A stretch of DNA of 34,271 nt from CAZJKO01 sp964546995 (GCA_964546995.1 CAZJKO010000006.1:1-34271); one strand, 5' to 3'. Positions 20,964 to 28,795 are shown, numbered from the stretch's first letter. Numbers and translations are program-made. The notes: generated by a model from the sequence alone, not told the origin.

Positions 20964-23498
20964 CTATATAATTTCTTCCTCCTCATCTTGATTCAAAAAA
21001 TCATCGATAGTCATCAGTTTATCGTCAATTTCTTTTAAGGATATGTTTTCATTTTTAGGAAGAGGTTCTTCCTCGCTCGGTACGAGCACCACCTCTTCTT
21101 TTTTTGAAAGAGTTGCTAAGAGAAAAGCATCAGAAAGGACTTCTTTTGTAAGTTGACTTCCCGTAGAATAGCGATCTAAAATAGGAAGTTCTGTTGCTTT
21201 TAAAATCGTGATATCGCGTCCTTTAATACCAATATGATTTTTCGAAGAAGTAACGAATGTTTTTAATACATGATAAGGATTTGTCTTTACTTCACGAAGA
21301 AGCAACAATCCACGTCGAGCACGAGTTGCCTTTTCGAACTCAGATAACTTAACTCGCTTTCCTGTACCTTTATCGGTAAGAACAATCATTGAGTCAACTT
21401 GCTCTTCATCGAAACAAGACAAACTAACCACTTCATCTTCTTTTAAATTGATCCCCTTAACACCACTCGTCTTAAGCCCAACGACTGGAACAGAAGATAG
21501 ATCGAACCATAACCCATATCCATTTTTAGTACTCAAGAAAATAGATGAATGTGCAAGACTTGCCCCTACCATACGATCCTCATTTTTTAACTTCATACAA
21601 ACAGTAGGCTTCGTATAACGGGTAAGCTTAAAGTCTTTTAATGAGGTACGTTTTACCATACCGTCCTTACTAGCCATTAAAACGGTAATATTTTGATCGA
21701 AATCGTAGACAGGAATAGCCGCAATTAACTGTTCTTCAGGATCGAGTTTAATGATATTGCTAATGTGTTTTCCTAGTTCTTTCCATTTCAAATCAGGAAT
21801 TTCATAAACAGGAACATATAGATAATTACCTAAATTCGTAAACAACAATAATGTATCTTGCGTATTCATCTCTAAAATAGCAAGTGCATAATCTAAATCT
21901 TTAAGAAGTGGTTCATCCCCAGAAGCTTGGTAACTTCGAAGACTCGTTCGTTTAACATAACCATCTTTCGTAACCAAAACGATAACATCTTCTTTTGGAA
22001 TCATGACTGTGGTATCGATTTTAATTTCCGTAATTTCTTCTTTTACATCTGTAATACGAGGTGTTCCATATTCCTTTTTAATCTTACGAAGTTCTTCTTT
22101 CATCACATTCTTAAACAATTCTTCATTGCTTAAAATGGCTTCGAGACCAGTGACGATTTTTTGAAGATTTTGCATTTCTTCTTCCAAAAGAGTAACGTCT
22201 GTATTCGTCAAACGATAAAGTTGTAACGTCACAATCGCTTCTGCTTGTAATTCAGTAAAAGCAAATTCTTCCATCAAATTGACTTTCGCATCCGCTTTAT
22301 TCTTACTCTTTCGAATGGTATGAACGACTTCGTCCAAAATAGAAATACATTTAATGAGTCCTTCGACAATATGAAGTCTTGCTTTTGCATGAGCAAGATC
22401 GAACTCAGTCCGTTTGGTAATGATCTCTTTTTGATGAGCAATGTACGCATCCAAAATATCTAAAATTCCTAATAGTTTAGGACGACGATTGACAATAGCA
22501 ATCATATTAAAGTTATAGGATATTTGAAGTTCTGTATTCTTTAAAAAATAGTTCAAAATAAGCTCTCTATTGGCATCTTTTTTGAGATCGACAGCAATAC
22601 GTAAACCATCGCGATCGGATTCATCGCGCACTTCGAGAATGCCATCGATTTTTTTATCGATTCTAATATCATCCATTTTGCGAACAAGTTGAGCTTTATT
22701 TACTTCGTAAGGAATTTCTGTAATGATTAACGACACTTTTCCTTTTTCTTCTTCGAAATGCGTTCTACTTTTAACGATAATGCGTCCACGACCCGTTTCA
22801 TAGGCTGAGCGAATCCCATCGATACCTTCGATAATTCCCCCTGTCGGGAAATCAGGGCCCTTGACAAGATTCATCATCGTATCCAATCGGCAATTCGGAT
22901 TGTCGATGCGATGAATGGTCGCATCGATCACTTCTCCTAAATTGTGTGGTGGAATATTGGTAGCATACCCTGCAGAAATTCCCGTTGCACCATTGACCAA
23001 AAGATTCGGATATCGAGCAGGAAGCACCGTTGGCTCTAGCCTCGTATCGTCGAAATTTGGCGCAAACACAACCGTATCTTTATCAATATCACGCAAAAGT
23101 TCATTACTAATTTTAGAAAGACGTGCTTCCGTGTAACGATAAGCAGCAGGACTATCCCCATCGATACTACCATTGTTACCATGCATATCGATATAGGGTG
23201 CTTTCATCTTCCAATCTTGGCTCATACGAACCATGGCATCGTAAATCGAAGTATCGCCATGAGGATGATAATTACCAATGACGTCCCCAACGGTTTTAGC
23301 ACTCTTACGATATCCCTTATCGTAGGTATTTTTCTCCCGATACATCGAATAAAGAATTCGTCTTTGTACTGGCTTCAACCCATCACGAACATCAGGAATG
23401 GCCCGATCTTGAATAATGTATTTTGAATAACTTCCAAAGCGTTCCCCCATAATTTCTTCTAACGCATACTCTTGAATTTTTTCAATGACATTTTTCAC
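20964..23498 (-). CDS. parC: DNA topoisomerase IV subunit A
   Basis: ParC is the DNA breakage-reunion subunit of topoisomerase IV, which decatenates sister chromosomes. The 844-aa protein has the N-terminal winged-helix region (QDRAIPDVRDGLKPVQRRIL), the quinolone-determining segment (HPHGDTSIYDAMVRMSQDWK; the usual first Ser of GDSS is Thr83 here, and Asp87 is kept) and the catalytic Tyr122 in AAYRYTEARLS. The C-terminal beta-pinwheel lacks a proper GyrA box (only the degenerate RARRGLLLL), which favours ParC over GyrA. The GTG start overlaps the preceding gene's stop (GTGTGA), with GGGGTGAT upstream. Confidence 0.94.
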   Translation of the reverse strand: MKNVIEKIQEYALEEIMGERFGSYSKYIIQDRAIPDVRDGLKPVQRRILYSMYREKNTYDKGYRKSAKTVGDVIGNYHPHGDTSIYDAMVRMSQDWKMKAPYIDMHGNNGSIDGDSPAAYRYTEARLSKISNELLRDIDKDTVVFAPNFDDTRLEPTVLPARYPNLLVNGATGISAGYATNIPPHNLGEVIDATIHRIDNPNCRLDTMMNLVKGPDFPTGGIIEGIDGIRSAYETGRGRIIVKSRTHFEEEKGKVSLIITEIPYEVNKAQLVRKMDDIRIDKKIDGILEVRDESDRDGLRIAVDLKKDANRELILNYFLKNTELQISYNFNMIAIVNRRPKLLGILDILDAYIAHQKEIITKRTEFDLAHAKARLHIVEGLIKCISILDEVVHTIRKSKNKADAKVNLMEEFAFTELQAEAIVTLQLYRLTNTDVTLLEEEMQNLQKIVTGLEAILSNEELFKNVMKEELRKIKKEYGTPRITDVKEEITEIKIDTTVMIPKEDVIVLVTKDGYVKRTSLRSYQASGDEPLLKDLDYALAILEMNTQDTLLLFTNLGNYLYVPVYEIPDLKWKELGKHISNIIKLDPEEQLIAAIPVYDFDQNITVLMASKDGMVKRTSLKDFKLTRYTKPTVCMKLKNEDRMVGASLAHSSIFLSTKNGYGLWFDLSSVPVVGLKTSGVKGINLKEDEVVSLSCFDEEQVDSMIVLTDKGTGKRVKLSEFEKATRARRGLLLLREVKTNPYHVLKTFVTSSKNHIGIKGRDITILKATELPILDRYSTGSQLTKEVLSDAFLLATLSKKEEVVLVPSEEEPLPKNENISLKEIDDKLMTIDDFLNQDEEEEII

Positions 23499-23974
23499 AC
23501 CATCACCCCTTTAGCAAGACTAGTATCTTGCCTTTTCGAAACGACTCCCTCTCTTGTCTCTTCCACTAATTCGTGAAGAACAGCACTATAACGTTCCAAA
23601 ACCCGCGATACTTGCTGATCTTCCCCTTTTAAACACTGAATCATATTGTTCGTATAAATAAAGTTTAACGCCGTCTCATATACATCATTTCGAAGAACGA
23701 GTTTCGAAGAAGAAACCCCAAAGTAATCCCTCATACAAAAATCACTAGAATAGTGACTCGTCGCATAAAGACGTGCTTTATCGAAATCATCATTATCGAC
23801 ATGGGATAAAATGCGTTCTAGATAAAGATCAGACTTTTCTGGATCTAGTTTTAAAAAGATCGGAAAAATATCATCTTTACTAATCTTATTTTGTCGAAAT
23901 AAATAGAAAATGACGTATCCAAACCCTGCATAATGAGAAAGAATCGTCCTCATATCTTTTTGAATAAAAGCCAT
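23495..23974 (-). CDS. Unrecognised helical protein coupled between parE and parC
   Basis: I do not recognise this 159-aa protein. It looks largely helical, soluble and without signal peptide. Readable segments are SHYAGFGYVIFYLFRQNKIS, FLKLDPEKSDLYLERILSHV, YETALNFIYTNNMIQCLKGE and a helix VLERYSAVLHELVEETREG. A strong site (GGAGGATG) precedes its ATG; it begins 13 nt after parE and its stop overlaps the parC GTG, so all three are translated from one message. parE and parC usually adjoin, which makes this insertion notable. It could be a topoisomerase IV partner or simply an inserted gene. Confidence 0.8.
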   Translation of the reverse strand: MAFIQKDMRTILSHYAGFGYVIFYLFRQNKISKDDIFPIFLKLDPEKSDLYLERILSHVDNDDFDKARLYATSHYSSDFCMRDYFGVSSSKLVLRNDVYETALNFIYTNNMIQCLKGEDQQVSRVLERYSAVLHELVEETREGVVSKRQDTSLAKGVMV

Positions 23975-23987
23975 ACTACATCCTCCA

Positions 23988-25892
23988 CTAATTAATATTG
24001 TAATCGTCTTCTAACGAAAATTCGACATTTTCTTCAATCCAGTCTTTTCGTGGTTCGACATTATCTCCCATTAAAACACTCACCCTTTTTTCCGCAAGAA
24101 GAGCATCGTTAATGTTTACACGAATCAACGTACGAGTACTTGGATTCATCGTTGTCTCTGCAAGTTGATCAGGATTCATTTCACCAAGTCCTTTATATCG
24201 TTGTACTTCACATTTTCGATTTCCAACCATTTCTTTCATTTCAGAAACACTATAGGCATACTTTACATCTTTTCCTGATGAAATCTTAAATAAAGGAGGA
24301 AGCGCAATATAAAGACGTCCTGCTTCGATTAACGGTCTCATATAACGATAAAAGAACGTAAGAAGCAAACACTGAATGTGTCCACCATCTTCATCAGCAT
24401 CGCTCATAATGATCACTTTGTTGTATTCACATTCGTTAATATCGAAGTTAGAACCATAGCCTGCTCCAATCGTATAGATCATCGTATTGATCTCTTCGTT
24501 TTTTAAAATATCTTCGACTTTGGCCTTCTCTGTATTAATAACTTTACCACGTAATGGAAGAATTGCTTGGAATTTGCGATCTCGTCCCTGTTTTGCCGAA
24601 CCACCAGCAGAATCTCCCTCGACTAAGAAAAGTTCTTTCTGCATCTTATCGCGCGATTGAGCAGGAGTAAGCTTGCCAGATAAAGCCCGATCTTTTGGAT
24701 TTTTACTTTTCCCTTTACGTGCTTCTTCTCTTGCCTTACGTGCCGCTTCTCTCGCCATCTTACTTTTTAATGACTTATCGATAATATCGGTCGCAATCTT
24801 CTTGTTTTCTTCCAAAAAGAACTGTAGTTTTTCGGAAACGATCGCTTCGACAGCTGTCCTTGCACTAGGTGTTCCCAATTTTCCCTTCGTTTGTCCTTCA
24901 AATTGAAGAAGTGCTTCCGGAATCTTCAAACTAATAACTGCCGTCAACCCTTCTCGAACATCGCTACCTTCAAATGCTTTCTCTTTGCCTTTAATAAAGC
25001 CATTGTTTTTCGCATAATCGTTAAAAGCACGTGTCAAAGCCGTCTTAAAACCAACTTCATGCGTACCCCCATCGTTCGTTTTAACATTGTTGACAAACGA
25101 TACAATATTCTCTTGATACGTATCGGTATACTGCATAGCAATATCAACTTCGATCTTATCTTTTACTCCAGAAAACATCAACACCTTATGGAGTGTCGTC
25201 TTATCTTCATTCAAATATTCGACAAACGCTTCTAACCCATTTTCGTAATAGAACTTCGCTTCCTTTTCATCTTCTTCATCGACCACTTCAATCGTAAGTC
25301 CTTTAAGAAGAAAAGCGGACTCTTGCATACGTTCACAAATCACCGTAAAGGAAAAATTAGTATTCGAAAAAATGGTATCGTCAGGTAGAAACCGCACAGT
25401 AGTACCCGTACGATTCGTCGTTCCTATTTTCTTTAATGGGGAAGCAACGTGACCACCATTTTCAAATCGAATCGCATACTCGCCCTTATCGTGGCGAATC
25501 ACAACCTCCATCCAGCGACTCAAAGCATTGACGACACTAGCACCAACTCCATGGAGTCCCCCAGACACTTTGTACCCTGCTTCTTCAAATTTACCACCAG
25601 CATGCAAAACCGTAAAAATAACTTCTGGAGTACTCTTTCCAGAAGCATGCATCCCAACGGGAAGTCCGCGACCATGATCCTCTACACTAATGCTTTTATC
25701 ACGATGAATCGTAATTTTAATATAATTTCCAAACCCATTGATCGCTTCATCGATAGAATTGTCGACGATCTCCCAAACCAAATGGTGTAACCCTCTACGA
25801 TCAGTAGATCCAATGTACATACCAGGACGCTTTCTAACAGCTTCTAACCCCTCTAAAATCTTAATCGAATTCTCATCGTATTTTAATGCCAT
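23988..25892 (-). CDS. parE: DNA topoisomerase IV subunit B
   Basis: ParE is the ATPase subunit of topoisomerase IV. The ~634-aa protein has the GHKL ATP site (EIVDNSIDEA with the catalytic Glu/Asn; VEDHGRGLPVGMH; HAGGKFEEAGYKVSGGLHGV), the transducer domain with the QTKGKLG switch Lys, and the TOPRIM domain (LFLVEGDSAGGSAKQGRDRK, IIMSDADEDGGHI). The final QRYKGLGEMNPDQLAETTM is intact. GLHHLVWEIVDNSIDEA is more ParE- than GyrB-like, and the pairing with parC agrees. I start at ATG 25892 (MALKYDENSI) behind GGAGTGG; ATG 25907 lacks a good site. Confidence 0.95.
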   Translation of the reverse strand: MALKYDENSIKILEGLEAVRKRPGMYIGSTDRRGLHHLVWEIVDNSIDEAINGFGNYIKITIHRDKSISVEDHGRGLPVGMHASGKSTPEVIFTVLHAGGKFEEAGYKVSGGLHGVGASVVNALSRWMEVVIRHDKGEYAIRFENGGHVASPLKKIGTTNRTGTTVRFLPDDTIFSNTNFSFTVICERMQESAFLLKGLTIEVVDEEDEKEAKFYYENGLEAFVEYLNEDKTTLHKVLMFSGVKDKIEVDIAMQYTDTYQENIVSFVNNVKTNDGGTHEVGFKTALTRAFNDYAKNNGFIKGKEKAFEGSDVREGLTAVISLKIPEALLQFEGQTKGKLGTPSARTAVEAIVSEKLQFFLEENKKIATDIIDKSLKSKMAREAARKAREEARKGKSKNPKDRALSGKLTPAQSRDKMQKELFLVEGDSAGGSAKQGRDRKFQAILPLRGKVINTEKAKVEDILKNEEINTMIYTIGAGYGSNFDINECEYNKVIIMSDADEDGGHIQCLLLTFFYRYMRPLIEAGRLYIALPPLFKISSGKDVKYAYSVSEMKEMVGNRKCEVQRYKGLGEMNPDQLAETTMNPSTRTLIRVNINDALLAEKRVSVLMGDNVEPRKDWIEENVEFSLEDDYNIN

Positions 25893-25923
25893 CCTATCCA
25901 CTCCCATTACTTTCTACAATGCT

Positions 25924-25952
25924 ATTATAACCAAAAAAAAGACATCTTTCAA
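25924..25952 (-). promoter_or_regulatory. Promoter of parE-parC
   Basis: On the minus strand TTGAAA (25947-25952), 17-bp spacer, TATAAT (25924-25929). The -35 lies in the loop and the spacer in the descending arm of the preceding terminator. Confidence 0.7.
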
Positions 25953-25970
25953 TTCATTTGTCTTTTTTTT
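25933..25970 (-). terminator. Terminator of the prepilin-like gene at 26008
   Basis: A8GACA (25933-25944) pairs with TGTCT8 (25959-25970), a 12-bp stem with a 14-nt loop. On the minus strand it is the terminator of the upstream gene; the parE promoter is nested in it. Confidence 0.75.
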
Positions 25971-26007
25971 ACAGATTTATTTTATCTCTTTCGATCTTTA
26001 TATCAAT

Positions 26008-26964
26008 TCATAATAAATCCGCTTTACGAATGACGACAACAGGTCGAATCGGAAGAGACTTCGCAGGATTTGCATCACCAACGTATCCTTCTACAAAAGA
26101 AGCAGCACCAAGACTCGTATAACTTTCTCCTTTCTCATTATCGTTTTCTTCAAGCCAAGAAAAAGTATTCATCGTCCAAGTGTGAGAATTAGTTAGCCAC
26201 TTAGGCCGATTTTGCCGATAAGGATCCAAATCGAGAGCTTCCTGAACAGATAATAACCTTGCTTTCGCCGTCCTAGTAGGCCAACTTCTATAAGTAAATG
26301 GAGATCGCATATAATGAGCATGAGGACTATAACATTTGCCTTCCTTAATCGCATGACTATCATCCCAATAACACTCGCGATGATAATGAATCCATTCACT
26401 TCTTGCAAAAAGTGTCGTACCAATCGTATACTCTTGATCGACAACATGTTTCCAACTGCTCGTTTCTTGTTCTAATTTTTCCACTGCCGTTACAGGTCCT
26501 TTATTACAAGTATAACCATATAACCTATCATAATATTTAGTTTTAGTACTACTAGCATCCCACGCTGCCCAACCAATTGCATCTCGACCAATCATAGTCA
26601 AGGTATTACCATTATCGTACATAACATAGAAAGTTTTAGTGGTACTAGAATTAACCTTATACTTGATAATTGTTCCAGCGATATAGGTAGTCTGTGGTCC
26701 AATATCTTGACACGTCTCTTCATCACCCGTAATACAATTAGGTTCTTCGTACTTGAAGATCACACCACCTGGCTTATTGACGACCTCTTCTACATACTCA
26801 TCGGCATATTTATTTAGATAGTCTTCGACATCATCGAGTAACCGATCATTACTTCTTTTACTGGAACTTAACGTGGCAAATAAACCACCTAAGATCAATA
26901 CTGCCATTAAAAGCATCCCATATAGTATCGTCGATATTGCAAATCCCTTTTCATTTAGCTTCAT
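26008..26964 (-). CDS. Prepilin-like leader fused to a DUF6273-like ectodomain
   Basis: The first residues (MKLNEKG) end in a Gly followed by FAISTILYGMLLMAVLILGG and a stalk (SSSKRSNDRLLDDVEDYLNK, then YADEYVEE). This matches the leader of the LRR protein at 18556-19230 residue for residue in most places. The ectodomain (~75-318) is different: Trp/Tyr-rich, with IGRDAIGWAAWDAS, several Cys pairs and the ending LPIRPVVVIRK, which resembles the C-terminus of DUF6273 surface domains. It is probably an exported, membrane-anchored or pseudopilin-like protein. ATG 26964 has GGTGA 6 nt upstream; a GTG at 26973 overlaps that site. Confidence 0.75.
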   Translation of the reverse strand: MKLNEKGFAISTILYGMLLMAVLILGGLFATLSSSKRSNDRLLDDVEDYLNKYADEYVEEVVNKPGGVIFKYEEPNCITGDEETCQDIGPQTTYIAGTIIKYKVNSSTTKTFYVMYDNGNTLTMIGRDAIGWAAWDASSTKTKYYDRLYGYTCNKGPVTAVEKLEQETSSWKHVVDQEYTIGTTLFARSEWIHYHRECYWDDSHAIKEGKCYSPHAHYMRSPFTYRSWPTRTAKARLLSVQEALDLDPYRQNRPKWLTNSHTWTMNTFSWLEENDNEKGESYTSLGAASFVEGYVGDANPAKSLPIRPVVVIRKADLL

Positions 26965-26981
26965 TCTATTCACCTAACTTT

Positions 26982-27010
26982 ATTATAGTAAAAAAGAGAT
27001 TTTTTTTCAA
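26982..27010 (-). promoter_or_regulatory. Promoter of the prepilin-like gene at 26008
   Basis: On the minus strand TTGAAA (27005-27010), 17-bp spacer, TATAAT (26982-26987). As at parE, it is interleaved with the terminator of the upstream gene. Confidence 0.7.
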
Positions 27011-27020
27011 TCTCTTTTTT
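26990..27020 (-). terminator. Terminator of miaA
   Basis: AAAAAGAGATT (26991-27001) pairs with AATCTCTTTTT (27009-27019), with a T run on the minus strand. It overlaps the last miaA codons. Confidence 0.8.
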
Positions 27021-27891
27021 CAAGTTCTAGATAAGAAATAACTTCCTTTACTGTTTTTTCAAAATCATCATAATGAACATCGAACCATACCACGGGAAGT
27101 TGATGTCGAAAAAACGTATACTGTCTTTTCGCATAATGTCTAGAATTCTTTTTAATTAAATCTACGACTTCTTCTTTGGTCAGCTCTTTATGAAAATAAG
27201 GAATCCATTCTTTGTACCCGATTCCTGTTTGAAACGATTTGTAAGAATGGTATTTAGGATAGAGAGACATAACTTCCTCCAAAAGCCCATCTTCCATCAT
27301 GGTATCTACTCGCTGATCGATTTTCTCATAAAGCGTTTTTCGATCCGTGGTAAGCCCAATAAAGAAAGCATCTCGCCATGCTATATTTCCTCTGGTAGGA
27401 ACCTCGCCATAAAGTGTTAAAAGATGATATGCCCGCTCAAGACGTTTTCGATTATGAAGATGAATCGAACAAGCTGGATCCTTTTTCTTAATTTCTTCTA
27501 ACAACTCTTCGTTTGACAAAAAGGACAAATCACGTTGTACTTGATTTTCTTCTCTAAAATCATATTGAAACAAAGCTGCTTTGATATAAAGTCCAGTTCC
27601 TCCCACGATAATCGGAACATGACCACGAGATTCGATCTCTTGTATAAATCTTCGACAATCATTTTGATAATGATAAACCGTATAATCTTCATCACCCTTT
27701 ACAACATCAAACAAATGATGAGGAACCCCTTCTCTTTCCTGTTCTAACACTTTTGCTGTACCAATGTTAAAATCTTTATATACTTGCATACTATCTCCAT
27801 TGATAATTTCACCATGAAAATGTTTAGCAAGTAAAATACTTAATCTTGTCTTACCTACCCCCGTTGGTCCTACTATGACAATCGGTCTCAT
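27007..27891 (-). CDS. miaA: tRNA dimethylallyltransferase MiaA
   Basis: MiaA transfers a dimethylallyl group to N6 of A37 in tRNAs reading codons that start with U. The 294-aa protein has the P-loop GPTGVGKT (8-15), GEIINGDSMQVYKDFNIGTA KV, VPHHLFDVV, VGGTGLYIKAAL and the tRNA-binding QTGIGYKEW, followed by RHYAKRQYTFFRH. The ribosome binding site is AGGAG. A 58-aa ORF ends 9 nt upstream and shares its transcript. Confidence 0.96.
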   Translation of the reverse strand: MRPIVIVGPTGVGKTRLSILLAKHFHGEIINGDSMQVYKDFNIGTAKVLEQEREGVPHHLFDVVKGDEDYTVYHYQNDCRRFIQEIESRGHVPIIVGGTGLYIKAALFQYDFREENQVQRDLSFLSNEELLEEIKKKDPACSIHLHNRKRLERAYHLLTLYGEVPTRGNIAWRDAFFIGLTTDRKTLYEKIDQRVDTMMEDGLLEEVMSLYPKYHSYKSFQTGIGYKEWIPYFHKELTKEEVVDLIKKNSRHYAKRQYTFFRHQLPVVWFDVHYDDFEKTVKEVISYLELEKRD

Positions 27892-27900
27892 TCTTTTCTC

Positions 27901-28077
27901 CTAACGACTACACTTTATCTTTTTTAATACATTCTGTTTGAACTCTTGCTGTTCTTCTTTCGACATATGTAACTCCATCATACGAAGTTCATTTTGAATC
28001 GCTAACTGTTCCGTCAACTCTCTCATTGATTTTAAAAACTGATAGTATTGTGCTTCATTCGGAAATCTTCCCTGCAT
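27901..28077 (-). CDS. 58-aa helical protein upstream of miaA
   Basis: The ORF begins MQGRFPNEAQYYQFLKSMRE, continues LTEQLAIQNELRMMELHMSK and ends KCSR. It reads as one long amphipathic helix or coiled coil. AGGAGTGATGAGGA precedes the ATG and a good promoter lies upstream (28103-28131), so it is likely translated. It is the first gene of a two-gene unit with miaA. I know no family; it may be a small regulatory or accessory protein. Confidence 0.6.
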   Translation of the reverse strand: MQGRFPNEAQYYQFLKSMRELTEQLAIQNELRMMELHMSKEEQQEFKQNVLKKIKCSR

Positions 28078-28102
28078 TCCTCATCACTCCTTATAAGACC
28101 TT

Positions 28103-28131
28103 ATTTTAACACAACAAAAAAAAACGAGCAA
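28103..28131 (-). promoter_or_regulatory. Promoter of the 58-aa ORF and miaA
   Basis: On the minus strand TTGCTC (28126-28131), 17-bp spacer, TAAAAT (28103-28108) preceded by TGT, the same extended -10 as at the OLE RNA. Confidence 0.65.
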
Positions 28132-28155
28132 GCAAAGATAAAAACAATGTTTTCC

Positions 28156-28184
28156 TTGTCTTACTCGTCTTAATAGATTATAAT
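28156..28184 (+). promoter_or_regulatory. Promoter of the small hydrophobic ORF, copy 1
   Basis: TTGTCT (28156-28161), 17-bp spacer, TATAAT (28179-28184). Start expected at ~28192. The leader AGGGAA (28192), ACTTAAC (28198), GTTGAGTACT (28206) is complementary to the 3' UTR (28389-28420). Confidence 0.7.
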
Positions 28185-28246
28185 TAACTATAGGGAAACT
28201 TAACAGTTGAGTACTTGCCGACTTCTAGTATGGAAGGAGGCTTGAT

Positions 28247-28339
28247 ATGGTGAAGAAAAAGGATTTGTTAATCTCATTTCTAATATTCATTATCATTTTA
28301 TTAATAGTTTCTTTAATGATTCTATCGATAAAAAAATAG
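28247..28339 (+). CDS. 30-aa hydrophobic peptide, candidate type I toxin
   Basis: The peptide is a short basic N-terminus (MVKKKD), one hydrophobic helix of ~22 residues (LLISFLIFIIILLIVSLMIL) and a basic tail (SIKK). A very strong ribosome binding site, AAGGAGG, lies 6 nt upstream; its left part can pair in a small hairpin (CTTC/GAAG). The size, the charge pattern, the antisense RNA over the 3' UTR and the pairing of 5' and 3' ends of the mRNA are the hallmarks of type I toxin genes. No sequence family is recognised, so toxicity is an inference. Confidence 0.65.
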   Translation: MVKKKDLLISFLIFIIILLIVSLMILSIKK

Positions 28340-28446
28340 TACTCAATTTACTTACGTAGATTAAGTACTTTACACATTTAATTGGGTGAGTACTCAACTA
28401 GGCAAAGTTAAGTATTCCCTTTTTATTTTATGCAAGTTTCCTTGAC
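28330..28446 (-). ncRNA. Candidate antisense RNA (antitoxin), copy 1
   Basis: Transcription from the minus-strand promoter at 28453-28481 should start at ~28446. An intrinsic terminator closes it: ATTAAGTACT (28360-28369, plus strand) pairs with AGTACTCAAT (28338-28347) with one G-U, followed on the minus strand by seven T (28336-28330). The ~115-nt RNA is complementary to the 3' UTR and last codons of the hydrophobic ORF. Confidence 0.6.
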
Positions 28447-28452
28447 AAATAC

Positions 28453-28481
28453 ATTATATCATAGCTTTATTCACTATTCAA
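28453..28481 (-). promoter_or_regulatory. Promoter of the antisense RNA, copy 1
   Basis: On the minus strand TTGAAT (28476-28481), 17-bp spacer, TATAAT (28453-28458) with TGA before it. It is stronger than the sense promoter. Confidence 0.7.
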
Positions 28482-28510
28482 GTCCAAGTTAATTTATCGT
28501 TCACTTCAAA
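28482..28510 (-). pseudogene. Decayed remnant of the mutL 3' end
   Basis: This stretch aligns with 28789-28819, the end of mutL and its flank, at about 22 of 31 positions; most differences are transitions. The frame is broken. It marks where the 375-bp duplication began inside mutL. Confidence 0.6.
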
Positions 28511-28621
28511 CGAATTTATCAACATTTTCCTTGTCTTACTCGTCTTAATAGATTATAATTAACTGTAGGGAAACTTAACGGTTGAGTACTTGCCGACTTC
28601 TAGTATGGAAGGAGGCTTGAT

Positions 28622-28635
28622 ATGGTGAAGAAAAA
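28622..28635 (+). CDS. 30-aa hydrophobic peptide, copy 2 (partial, runs into gap)
   Basis: The ATG follows the same AAGGAGG site as in copy 1, and the readable codons encode MVKK as in copy 1. The rest is lost in the N run, so it cannot be said whether this copy is intact. Confidence 0.6.
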
Positions 28636-28735
28636 NNNNNNNNNNNNNNNNNNNNNNNNNNNNNNNNNNNNNNNNNNNNNNNNNNNNNNNNNNNNNNNNN
28701 NNNNNNNNNNNNNNNNNNNNNNNNNNNNNNNNNNN
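28636..28735. other. Assembly gap (100 N)
   Basis: Exactly 100 N, the usual filler for a gap of unknown size. It falls inside the second repeat copy, where short reads cannot be placed uniquely. Confidence 0.98.
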
Positions 28736-28759
28736 TATGCAAGTTTCCTTGACAAATAC

Positions 28760-28788
28760 ATTATATCATAGCTTTATTCACTATTCAA
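28760..28788 (-). promoter_or_regulatory. Promoter of the antisense RNA, copy 2
   Basis: The same TTGAAT (28783-28788), 17 bp, TATAAT (28760-28765) as copy 1, with no change. The RNA would run into the gap. Confidence 0.65.
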
Positions 28789-28795
28789 GTACAAA

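Larger units (their letters stand above)
28150..28524. repeat. Tandem repeat copy 1 (375-bp unit, type I TA-like)
   Basis: This unit is repeated from 28525. It holds, in order, a plus-strand promoter, a 30-aa hydrophobic ORF, an antisense transcript with its own promoter on the minus strand, and a decayed copy of the mutL 3' end (28482-28510). The parts of the two copies that can be compared are 109/111 identical at the left and identical over 28429-28481 versus 28736-28788. Confidence 0.9.
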
